The translations under genes were made by a program, and so were the position numbers. From Prorocentrum cordatum (Eukaryota > Sar > Dinophyceae > Prorocentrales > Prorocentraceae), in contig CAUYUJ010006508.1 of assembly GCA_963575745.1 (NCBI GenBank), positions 22,501-53,175 on the forward strand: a stretch of 30,675 bases of DNA, written 5' to 3'. The stretch's first letter is position 1, and every line of letters begins with the position of its first letter. The notes beneath the pieces are model-generated. The model did not search any database. It was not told where the DNA came from and saw nothing but the letters and a program-made list of their open reading frames with translations. This document shows, piece after piece, positions 8,953 through 19,500 of the stretch.

Positions 8953-9770
8953 GTGGAAACCCAAGCGTCATCAACGATATTGGAATCAACCCTCCCTCCA
9001 AGCTCCCTCTTGATGAGCCCCTACAGTAATTCGTGTCCACTGGGGGCACTGCCTCGTTGGAGGACAGCCGTTTGAAGTCCCTGAAGATCTCCAACGGCAC
9101 GGATCAACCTAACTGTTGCGGCTGGACGATCTTGAACCGTGCCAGAACATCATTCCTGGGACTTCAACACCGCGAAACAGAGTAGTTGTTGCACCCTCGA
9201 CTTGTGCGCGGCGCAAAGGCGAGAGGCACTTGTTGAACACCATCGGCGGCGCAAAGGCGAGCGCCACATTTTGAAAACAAACCGCCCTCAATCCGTGAAG
9301 CTCTTTCTTTTTTATTTTTGTCGGTAAACATGCGAATGTGCGCGGCGCTAAGGCACGAGCCACATTTTGAAAACCACCCGGCCTCCATCTGTGAAATTCA
9401 TGTTTTGTTGAAAACGAATGTGCGCGGTGCTCAGGCGAGAGCAACCGTTTAAAAAACCACCCGCCCTTAACCCGTGAAATCCTGCAAATTGTTAAGACGA
9501 ATGCGTGCGGCGCTAAGGCGAGAGCAACATTTTGAAGACGACCTGCCCTCAATCCGTGAAGCTCTCCCAAATTGTTTAAACGAATGTGCGCGGTGCTAAG
9601 ACGAGCTCAACATTTTGAAAACGACCCGCCTTCCATCTGTGCAATTGTTGCCCTTGTTTAAGCTCCAGGGTCATCAATGGTGAGGAAGTCTCAGGCGAAA
9701 CGCCCGGCCAGCCCTAGAAACTGGCCTCGGGGTGCGACAGGGAGTCGTTATGTGTTAAGAACGGGAATGA
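8949..9770 (+). mobile_element. GGA-flanked composite repeat, copy 1 (about 820 bp)
   Basis: Starts where a GGA tract ends with GACCAGTGGAAACCCAAGCG and ends where the next GGA tract begins, after CAGGCGAAACGCC and GGTGCGACAGGGAG. The same start and end motifs, also between GGA tracts, recur at 26587-26940. The interior contains a unique part (8970-9200) and a tandem array (9204-9663). A minus-strand open frame over the array encodes repeated FQNVALAL-like peptides, but the unit length is not a multiple of three and I do not call it a gene. Confidence 0.6.
9204..9663 (+). repeat. 82-83 bp tandem repeat, about six units
   Basis: Each unit reads about CGAATGTGCGCGGCGCTAAG, then GCGAGAGC, ACATTTTGAAAACGACCCGCC, TCAATCCGTGAA. 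Full units begin at 9333, 9415, 9498 and 9581 (spacing 82, 83, 83). Shorter or interrupted units lie at 9204 and 9244. Confidence 0.85.
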
Positions 9771-9972
9771 AGGAGGAAGGGGGTCAGGGGGAGGAGGAGG
9801 AGGAGGAGGAGGAGGAGGAGGAGGAGGAGGAGGAGGAGGAGGAATAGGTGGAGGAGGAATAGGTGGAGGAGGGGGAGGAGGGGGATGAGGAGGAGGAGGA
9901 GGAGGAGGAGGAGGAGGAGGAGGAGGATGAGACGGAGGGGGAGGAGGAGGAGGAGGAGGAGGAGGAGGAGAG
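9771..9972 (+). repeat. (GGA)n polypurine tract, 5' flank of the retroelement
   Basis: About 200 bp of GGA with GGAATAGGTGGA breaks. It joins the end of the composite repeat to the start of the LINE-like element. Confidence 0.95.
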
Positions 9973-10298
9973 CCTGGGCCCGAGCCGCGCCCGCCCAGAG
10001 GGGGCACCGCGCGCTCGGGGCTCGGGCGAGCGGGGCCATCGCCCGCGGCCGCAGGGCGGCTTTGCAGGTTTCGGTCAAAGTCGGGGGGTGAGGCGGCCCG
10101 CCAACTTTAGCCGCAGGAGCGGCTACTTGTTCATCGAGCACGGCCAAGCGGGTTCGGTCCCCAGCTTGGCATCGGCGCCTTCGGCGCCAGCGCGGGGCTG
10201 CGAGGACCCTGCTCCGCGTCCTCCAGGCGCGCAACATCCTGGACCTGCACCACAGTGCGGGCTCACCAGCCGTCGAAGGCCTCTCAGCGCTCCTCACG

Positions 10299-13200
10299 AT
10301 GGCTCAACGCGGTGCTGGTCAGTCTCGTGGAGCTGGGAAAGGACAGCATCCACCTCGTGAGGCACGAGATTCAGCTCGAGATCAACGAGAACCCAGAGGG
10401 CATGCTCGTGATCAGGGAGGTCGCGACCAGGGAGGGCATCGAGACCAAGGGCGACGCCGGGCAGATGACGCTGTTCCTGACTTTCGAGCAGAGACCAAGG
10501 AGATCATCGCGTCGGCCACCATGTGCACCACGGCCTATGCTTTGGCATCTCCTTCCTACCGCGCCCCTCCCTCAGCGCGGGAAGGCCTTGCTCGCTACCG
10601 CGAGGACGTGGCCTCCAAGATGAAGGTGCTTGCGGAGTTCATCGCCCGAGCACGACTCTCCCAGCTCGACGCTTCCCACCAGGAGAAGGAGTTGGCCGTT
10701 CTCAAGTTCATGGCTTGGACGGCGAAACCGCAGTCGGTCCGCGAGAAGGAAGCCCTCGACGGGATCAACAAGGCCAACGGGAAGTTGGAGGCAGTACGAC
10801 GTCAGCAGCGGGACCTGGAGATAGAGATCCTGTTGCAGGAGGCGAACGTGAGGTACTGGACGGACCTGCTCACGGAGGCACGCAACCTGCCGCCCGAGTC
10901 GCCCAGCTCCGACGAGTACGGGCACGATCGAAGGAAGGCCCTGTCGATCTCCATCGCGCGCGACCCTCCAGCTGTTCGCGCCCACCAGGAGGGACGTCAA
11001 GCTGGCCATGCTCTTGGAGGTGCTCCTGCTTCTCTAGCCGCCGATGCTGTTTGGACGAGCCCAGCTCGAGCCCCGCATCCTCCTCATGCTGATGGTCAGC
11101 CACTACAACAACCTGCTCAGCACTCGGCGCGAGGACATGGCCGCCCTCTTCAGCCTGGTCTTCAGCGCGACCATCGACCGCCGACGGCCTCGTCTCCTAA
11201 TGTCCCAGTGGTCGATGGCAGGCATATACGTGGCATCACCGCTCCTGCCCCTGTCCAGCCGCGTTCACCTCCTCCTGCTGCCCAGGCTCCTACCACCGAG
11301 GACCTCCAAGCGGCCCAACGCTCCACGGCTGCGAACTCCAGCCGTACGAACGCGGTAATGTCTGCTACTGCAGCTCCACCCTCACCTGCGCCGCCGAGGA
11401 CACCCTCTAAGCTTTTGAGGACACCAGTTGCTACACCTCCAGCGCGTTCTCCCCAGGTCAGCACGGAGACCAGTGAGATCACCATGATGCGAAAATGGCT
11501 TGAGGAGCAGATGACGATGCAGGGCCGTGCCATCCAGCAGATCAAGAAGGAAGTCCGCGAACGCGACGATCGCCATGCCCATTCAGCTCCACCTGCCGGC
11601 CAAGCCCAACCTGCTAGCACTGCAGTTGCTGACCTACGACCTCAGGAAGCCAACGTCGCTCAACAGGCTGAATTGGAACGGGCCATTGCCGAACGTAACC
11701 TGTTGGTGGAGGAGTTCACGTTCCAACAGGCCGAACTTCGTCAACATAAGATCAGGGAGGAGTCCTACATGCAGTTCGAGCACCATCAACGTCATCAGCT
11801 ACAACTGGCCGAGAGGTCAGCTTACGATGCGCAGCGCAGGGAGCACGACAAGACCTCCACCTACCAGCAGGAGATCTCGGAGACGCATGCCATGATGGAG
11901 AAGGCCGAGTCCACCAGGCGCAACCAGCAGGAGTACTGGGAGGCGCTCGAGGCACAGGATGCAGAGATGCAGCAGCTCAAAATCATTATGGAGCACCAAC
12001 ATCGGTACCAGCAGGAACACGCCTACGAGACGATGCGGATGCAGTTTGCGGAGGCCCGTGACCAGGACACCGAGCTTCTACGGCGCCAGCAACTGGAAGT
12101 TCAGCAGCTTCGTGAACACCTACAAGCCAGTGAACGCATGCAAGCTTTCGAACGCGCTGCTCTCCGCAAGGGGCTTCATGATGTTCGTGAGGAGAAAGCC
12201 GAGGCAGCTCGTCAGGCTTCTATGATTGCGGAAGCCCTCGATGCTCGTATTCACTCGGAGCTTGCCGAACTTCAACAATTTGGGGACCTTGGAGCAGAAG
12301 ATACTGTTGAGGACCCATATCATGAGCTTGACGGAGCTGCACACTTTGCCGACTTGAGGAGTTCTGACTTCTTCGAAGAGCACAAGGCGACTGGCCCTAC
12401 ACCTTCTATCATGCTCGCTGCCCCGCCCGACGATGGCTTCGCACATGAAGACGACGGCCCCACCCAGCGGACTTCTACCTCTGCGGTACCGCAGGCAAGG
12501 ACTACGGCACCTGCTTCCTCGCTTTCGACCTCAGCTTCATCGACAGCCACTTGGGCGCCTACCCTCACGAGCTCTCTGGCATCTCTTGGAGCGACACCCA
12601 ACCTCAGCAACATCTTTGGCATGATTGGTAGGCAGGAGAAGGGCATCACACCCCTCAACGATTTCGTTCCGAGCTCTCCTCCTAATCCAAGCCTTGCTGA
12701 ATTGACTGGTGACAAGACGGCGTTGGTCCCCATACATGACGACGCCGAAGAAGCTGAACGTGTGCGTGAACCGCTCCCCAGTCAGCTCGTCCTGCCCCCC
12801 AGCCAACAAGCCCTGCTCGAGGCCGACGTTGTGGAGGAGCTCACCTTGCTCGAAAAAGTTCAGACGGAGGTCGAGGGTACCGCAACACCTGAAGTTGATA
12901 GTCATGACCGTCTACGTCGTGAACTTGGTGGTGAACTAGCAAGTGACTCTTTCGAGGAGTTGGAGAGAGCTCAAGGTCGTATGTCACAGATCATGCATCC
13001 TGATACGCATCCAGGATCTCAGCTACTTGAAGCCGATGCTGCTGATGCCCATGACCATGGTGCAGTTCCAGGCCATTTCGAATCAATTGACATTCCTGCC
13101 TCTCGTGATCACCCTCATGATACCGAACTTGGTGACGATGAGTGCGCGTCCCCTGAGTTCCTCTATCCTGCACATGGTGATATGAGTGAACGCCATCCCG

Positions 13201-13517
13201 ATCATACTCTTGCCTCCGCCGCTATCATATCCGAGGATCCCACGACAATGGTGATTGAAGACTCTGACTCGGATCCTGCTGGCGAACATCATGCAGTACC
13301 AGATGATGCTGACCCTCTAGGCCTTCGAGGCACAGGGCTTAGCTCCGATACAGGCGGCGACGCCGAACCTCCTGGCCCTGCGAGGAAATACCAGCGTTCG
13401 CCGCCGAGTCTGGTTTCGTCTTCCAGCGCACGCACCAGGCGTACCGCAGCGCGTGGCTCACTCCCCACTGCCTTAGGGGATTGGGCCCCTCCTGACGGAG
13501 GGGCCCGACATGATTGA
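10299..13517 (+). CDS. Retroelement ORF1 protein, coiled coil, 1072 aa
   Basis: Probable nucleic-acid-binding partner of the reverse transcriptase, judged by position. ATG10299 is the first Met; the frame is open upstream to a TGA at 10089-10091. Residues 1-60 are Arg/Gly/Gln/Asp-rich with four RDQ repeats, suited to RNA binding. Residues about 90-200 are helical and charged. Residues about 210-390 are Pro/Ala/Ser/Gln-rich and low complexity. Residues about 396-660 form a long Gln/Glu/Arg-rich coiled coil, suggesting oligomers. The C-terminal 400 residues are acidic with many Asp/Ser. I see no CCHC zinc knuckle or RRM, so the link to known ORF1 types is by context. Its TGA overlaps the ATG of ORF2 by 8 bp. 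Between 10300 and 10490 the +1 frame also looks protein-like. Confidence 0.75.
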   Translation: MAQRGAGQSRGAGKGQHPPREARDSARDQREPRGHARDQGGRDQGGHRDQGRRRADDAVPDFRAETKEIIASATMCTTAYALASPSYRAPPSAREGLARYREDVASKMKVLAEFIARARLSQLDASHQEKELAVLKFMAWTAKPQSVREKEALDGINKANGKLEAVRRQQRDLEIEILLQEANVRYWTDLLTEARNLPPESPSSDEYGHDRRKALSISIARDPPAVRAHQEGRQAGHALGGAPASLAADAVWTSPARAPHPPHADGQPLQQPAQHSARGHGRPLQPGLQRDHRPPTASSPNVPVVDGRHIRGITAPAPVQPRSPPPAAQAPTTEDLQAAQRSTAANSSRTNAVMSATAAPPSPAPPRTPSKLLRTPVATPPARSPQVSTETSEITMMRKWLEEQMTMQGRAIQQIKKEVRERDDRHAHSAPPAGQAQPASTAVADLRPQEANVAQQAELERAIAERNLLVEEFTFQQAELRQHKIREESYMQFEHHQRHQLQLAERSAYDAQRREHDKTSTYQQEISETHAMMEKAESTRRNQQEYWEALEAQDAEMQQLKIIMEHQHRYQQEHAYETMRMQFAEARDQDTELLRRQQLEVQQLREHLQASERMQAFERAALRKGLHDVREEKAEAARQASMIAEALDARIHSELAELQQFGDLGAEDTVEDPYHELDGAAHFADLRSSDFFEEHKATGPTPSIMLAAPPDDGFAHEDDGPTQRTSTSAVPQARTTAPASSLSTSASSTATWAPTLTSSLASLGATPNLSNIFGMIGRQEKGITPLNDFVPSSPPNPSLAELTGDKTALVPIHDDAEEAERVREPLPSQLVLPPSQQALLEADVVEELTLLEKVQTEVEGTATPEVDSHDRLRRELGGELASDSFEELERAQGRMSQIMHPDTHPGSQLLEADAADAHDHGAVPGHFESIDIPASRDHPHDTELGDDECASPEFLYPAHGDMSERHPDHTLASAAIISEDPTTMVIEDSDSDPAGEHHAVPDDADPLGLRGTGLSSDTGGDAEPPGPARKYQRSPPSLVSSSSARTRRTAARGSLPTALGDWAPPDGGARHD
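13510..13517 (+). promoter_or_regulatory. ORF1/ORF2 stop-start overlap ATGATTGA
   Basis: The ORF2 ATG (13510-13512) lies upstream of the ORF1 TGA (13515-13517) within 8 bp. This arrangement fits translation of ORF2 by termination-reinitiation from ORF1 rather than by a separate mRNA. The mechanism is inferred; only the overlap is seen. Confidence 0.6.
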
Positions 13518-16500
13518 GCAAGGCGCCGAGGCGTCGTCCAGGTCTATGCTGGCTACATCCCTGGACAAGAATTATTACAGCCACATAAGAGCATATCACG
13601 ATCCACGGGCACATCCCTATCACGATGGATCTGAAGTTTCACCTTGTCGTGACGGTAATCTTGAGGTGCTACGGCTTCGGGGAGGAGGAGATGGGGGAGA
13701 TGAGGTGGATCCTCTTTTGCCTACGCGAACCTTGGGAAACCGTGCACAAGCTACAGTACTTCCTGATCCCAGCTCGCCTGAGCCCGACCAGGAGCCTTAC
13801 CACATGGTGGCGGATAAAGACGACATGCAGGTCTCCGCCCCACTACTTGAACACGGACATCAGTCATCTTCGATGTCTCTATGTTCCCCTACATTCGCGC
13901 TGCATGTCTCCTCGGCGACTAGCAGCGTGCCTCTCTATGCATCCCCTCCGCATAGCTCGGAGGTGCCCGTGGCGATCAGCGACTCCGACACGTTGACTGT
14001 TGTCCCAGAGATGATGGATCTTTCTGAAGTCATCGAATTTCGAACAGTTCGTGTGTGTGATTCTGCGTTCTCCATCCCTAGTGGTAGTGACTCGGTCCTC
14101 TACCCCGAGTGCATCCCAGCCAACAAGGACCCTGACAAAGTCGACAGCGTCCCTCAGGCTTGGAGTTGTCCCTATATTCTTCGGCCCCCGCGGCTGCAAC
14201 ATGATCTGCACAGTCCTCTCTCTGAACGTGCTGCTCATGTATCGTTATCATCTTCCGAGGGCATGGTGGTGAACATGCTGAGGAGCCCCTCTGCCTCTCG
14301 CCCAGAACCGCTTGGTCGACGACATGACCCTGCTGGCGGTCATGCACTATGTGAAGTCGACTCTCTTCGAGACGACGCCTCTCCGTTGACAAGGGTACAA
14401 CAGGGCTTCTTACACTGTCTATTTGAAGTACCTGTACCGCTTAGCTTAGAGTACCAGTACAACCCATGGTATATTCGGCTTCGCCGAGATCTTGCTGCAG
14501 TTTCTCTTCATGAGCACACCCAAGCAGCCTTACGCCTTGTTGCACCTCTGCGTGGACGCCCCAAGCGGATGGTGATCTACACTGACGGCAGCTACTGGCC
14601 TGACGATCGGCATCTTTCAGCCTTTGCTTGTGTGGTCCTGGCTGACGACGGCGAGACGATTTCCTTCGAGGGTTTCTTCGCCAGCCTAGTCGAAAACGCG
14701 TTCAACTTTGAGTGTGTCGACTACATCACCAGCGTCTCCACCGAGATGGCAGGACTGGTATGGGCGTTACTGTTCTGCTTGCAGGTGGACGAGGGCATCC
14801 AGTTGGAGGTCATCTGCGATTGTCTTCCTGCTATAGACACTGTCACTCGGAGGTGTGGGTCATCTGATCCCTTTGCGCCGATCGCCTGCCACCTCTACGA
14901 TTTCCTCAAGACCCACCGCGACATCACCATTGCTCATACACACGGTCACGAAGGAGACCCATGGAACGAGTGCTGCGACGTTATTGCCAAGAGCATGCGA
15001 CATCAGCATGGTCCCTCGCTTCCTGAGAATCTCATCGTGAAGCTTACGAACTCTTCTGCATGGTATTGGGCCAGCTACCGCGACCACCTTCATCCAGATG
15101 CCCATGCCTATCCTCTTGTTGATCAGCATGGTATACATTGTGAATGGCGACTTCAAAGGTGCCCGTACCCTGCTCCTCCAGCGGCGCAGCCTCGTGAGAC
15201 TGCCAAGTACTCTATCTCTTTGTCGCTGATCTCGGTCAACCTCCAGAAGGCCAACATTGCAATGGAGGCACCTGAGCCGCGACATCCTGCGAGCCAGACG
15301 CGAGCCTTCCGTCCACGTGCTCTCCGCTTGCAGCTGCAGGACATGGGGGCGCATTTAATTGGGTGCCAGGAGACGCCGATTCTCGAAGATGGGGTCCTCA
15401 GAGATGGATTTCTTATCGTAGGTGGAGGGCAGCCTGAGCACCAGCTTGGAGTCAGCCTCCTCATCAACATGACCAAGGCTTACGCTACAGGACCTAGAGG
15501 ACCAAAGCTCTTCAGACGTGGTGACATTCGTGTTCTTCACCGATCTTCTCGCGTCCTTGTCGTAAAGATTGAGACCTGCTGTATCTACGAGATTGTCTAT
15601 GTTGTACATGCCCCTTACAAAGGCCATCGGGAAATTCAACTTGCCAGCTGGTGGCGGGACCTTAGTGGTCTTGCCGAGAAGTGGCCGCCGACCATTTTGC
15701 TTGGGGACTGCAATGCCAACATCCCCAGCCACACTGTCTACTCCGAGACCCTGGAGGACATCGTTGTGGGACATGAGCACCCTGCCTGTGCGCCCACGGT
15801 CGCAGATGAAGCCGCCCGCGCCTGCCTGCAGTTCGCCACTAACACGGGCCTTTACATCGAGAACACCTTCAACCCGCACGAAGCAGGTCACACCTTTGTC
15901 GGTAAGGATGGGCCTCGTCGGTTGGACTATATTATGCTGTCACGTGATCATCATGGCCATACTTCGCGATTCTTCGTCGACTATGCTTTTGACTCTTACG
16001 CCGTCGCTGATGATCATTACCCGGTGGTGCTTGACCTGACATGGAAGGTGATGAAACCTAAGCCCAATAGCCCTGGCACAAAGCTCGACCGTGAGAAGAT
16101 GCAAGACCCCCAGTTGATAGCGAAGTACGGTGCGATCTTGGACGCTCTCGAGATCCCCCCCTGGCGCCTGGACGTGAACTTGTACCAGCAGCTCGCCGAC
16201 TCCGCCGTCCTGAACGCAGCCAGAGCCTGCTTTAGTATGGACCGCGTCACGTCCATCAAAGGGTACGTCTCGTCCACCACGATGTACCTTGTTCGGCTTC
16301 GTAGGTATGTTGCGCGTGCGAGGCGATGGCTTCCTTGTCACGACGAACGGCGACCTCCCTGGGCTGATCTTCTTGCACATCGTGCCGATGGCATTTTGTT
16401 TTTGACGAACGTCCCTTGGGAACCTCAGCTCCAACGCCTACGCCTGGCCATTGAGGCTATGTCCTGTCATGACCTTTCCTCGACTGACTTCGTAGATGAG

Positions 16501-19500
16501 CTCGCCCTCTTCCTTAGCAACACCAAGCGTATAGTTCGCGATTGTGTTCGAGAAGATCGTTGTGCTTTCTTGGAACGGCTTGGACTTCAGATGCGGCAGC
16601 ACGCTGAAGCGGGAGACCACTTGTCCGAATGGCGCACGCTGAAGACTATCCTACGCTATGGCGGACGAAAGGGACGCAAGGAGCGCAACCTCATGCTTGT
16701 GGACTCCGCAGGCCGCCCTGCCATGACGGACGAGGACGAAAGCCGCATCATCATTGAGCATTTCGCCACCACAGAGGACGCCGAGCTCATGACGAACACG
16801 GAGCTCGTTACCTACTACAACTCCAAGCTCAATCACAACCCCACCCAGGTCGAGCTGAAGCCAGATCTTGTCCCGAGCATTGGTCAGGTGTCAGAGCTTT
16901 TTGCTACCCTCAAGCGTCGGAAAGCACCAGGTCGTGATGGTATACTTCCTGAGCTTCTCCTTGCTGCACCTAGGACACTTGCACGCATCTACCACCCGAT
17001 CCTGGTGAAGTGCGCCCTCCACCAGCAGGGGCCCTACGCGTGGAAGCACGGCATAGTACATCCTCTCCATAAAGGTGTGGGTCCTGACCACGATCTTGCC
17101 TATTTTCGTTCGATCCTGCTCAACCCGATTATTTCCAAACTTTGGCATAAGTTCATCAGGAGGCAGCTTGCGACTTATCTCCATCATCTTCTTCATGATA
17201 CTCAATGTGGTGGTCAAGTACGCCATGGTCCTGCTCAACTTATCCACTTGGTACATTCATATATAGCAGGGCTTCCTCGGTTTGGTGCGGATGGCATCAT
17301 TGTGTTCCTCGACTTGGTCTCTGCCTTCTACTCCACTGTTCGGCATCAGGTCCTCCCTGCCTTGCATCTACATGACGATGAAGACTACGTCCAGCAGCAC
17401 CACGACTTCCCCATCGCCATGCTGCCGATGGTGACCTTTGTTCTCTCTCAGCCGGCAGCGATTGACAAGATCGAGCATGAACCACACCTGATTGCATTAC
17501 TCATTGAAGCTCACCGTGCAACGCATTTCGGCACTCGTGAAGGTGATCTAGTTGCTCGCTCTCGGCGGGGGAGCCGCCCAGGTTCGGCGTTGGCTGATGC
17601 CATATTCAATCTTGGATTTGCCGCCCCTCTCGCACTGGCCCGCGACAAGATGCGCGCCTTGCGCCTCTCTACAGCGATTACTATGGCCGAGAACGAATTG
17701 ATTTTCTCGCGCTCCGCTGAGCAGGTCGAGCTGGCGGACGCCTCCTTCGTCGACGATGCGATCTTCTTGGGCTGCAACCATTCCGACAGCTCCACCGTCG
17801 ACATCGCTGGTCAGCTGCTCGACGACATCCACCTCGTCATGGTTTCCCACGGCTTCCAAGTCAACTACAAGCGCTCCAAGACCAATGTCATGCTCATCCC
17901 GCATCGCCGAGACTCTGAGCTTTTCCGACTGGTTAACCAAGAAGGCGAGCTTCGACTTCAGACACCTTATTGGAATCTACAAGTGCATCTCACAGAGTCC
18001 TACAAGTACCTGGGTACGCCTATCGATGTCCAGGCCAAGAACTCGCATAAGATTAAGTTCGCTATCGCAAAGCAAGCTCAGGCGTTTGGTCCTATTAAGC
18101 GTATGATCAAGAAGTTTCCTTCTACGACAGCGATAAGCCACACGTGTTTGACCGACTCGATGTGCAACATCCATTTGTTCTACTCGACTGAAGTGTGGAA
18201 CAACCTTACGGCGAACGACTTCAAGATGCTGGATTCACCGCGTATTTCCTCCTATCGGGTACTACAAGCTCGCAAGCACCATGCTGGCAGCCTTCGTCAT
18301 TTCTTCGATGAGGAAGTCCTTGTGAAAGCCATGCGCACTCCGCTGCATACGGTTGTTAGGCGTCGTCGCCTTATCTACTTTTGCACATTGTTTGCGAATG
18401 CTCCCAAGATCCTATTTGCCATGGTGGACTTCGTCGCGGGACTGCCTGGCTCTTGGACGTCCCTCTTGCAGCTCGACCTCCAGTGGTTGGATGAGTACGA
18501 CAAGCAGACCGAGCCCACCACATTGTCTTCAGCCTTCCAGCACATTCAGAACGATCCGCATTCCTTTCGTCTTCGAGTAGGCCGTGCATGGCGAAGGTTT
18601 CGAGCCGCCGAACTTGACAGACTACGTCTAGTTGCATTACTTCGACATCTTCAGCGGGTGCTTGATAATTCAAAGACGGCGACAACGTCCACAGGGTTCA
18701 TATGTTACCAGTGTGGGGCTGTTCTTCTTACAACAGCCAGTTGGAGGATTCATTTGCTACGGCGCCAGCCGCTCGACCTTGCCCAGCGCTTTGCTTTCGA
18801 CAACACGTGTCGCTGCTGCACGACTAGATTCAGCGATCGTGCCAATCTCATTAGACATTTGCGCCGCCCAGGTAACCGTTGTTTCTACTGGCTGTTGGAA
18901 GCTCTCGTTCCTCTTGATCAAGAATCCGCTGCTCAACTACACCAGGAAGACTTGGTTCATCAGCGCGTTCTTCAGCGTCAAGGTTACCATCGGACTCGTG
19001 TCAGGATTCCTGCATGTCATGGCGGAGAAGGCCTCAGCCCATTCGAGTATATTCCATTGGAGGCACCCGCTGTGCTGGTAGATGTTGAGCCTCCGTTGGG
19101 ACGGGTACTGCGACGACATCTTTGGAAGCAAGGCGAGCCTGCCAAAGTAGTCTACATTACCACGGTCACGACAACCACTTTCGCATCTTGGGTGACTTCA
19201 GTGCTCTCTATTCCATGTCAGTGCATCGCCGTTGATAGCTTCACAGATTCTGCCACGGAGGTCCTATACTTGGAAATGATGCAAGGAGGAGTATTTGCCC
19301 TCTTCATTGAGACCGATCTTCCAGAGTGGTCTCGCGACCTTGACCTCCTTGAGCAAGGCCAGCAACCTCGAAGAGACGATCAATGGCGCCCGCACTGGAC
19401 GGCAAAAAGGCAGCATCATCTTTATCTGGAAAATGAAATACTTACACGCGCCTTGTATATGATCGCCACAGCCCGTGCCATGGGCGTTCCTGCGGCGTTG

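Noticed and set aside
9109-9570. 153-codon minus-strand frame with repeated FQNVALA-like peptides
   Set aside because: Derived from the 82-83 bp array; the period is not a multiple of three, so units do not stay in frame.
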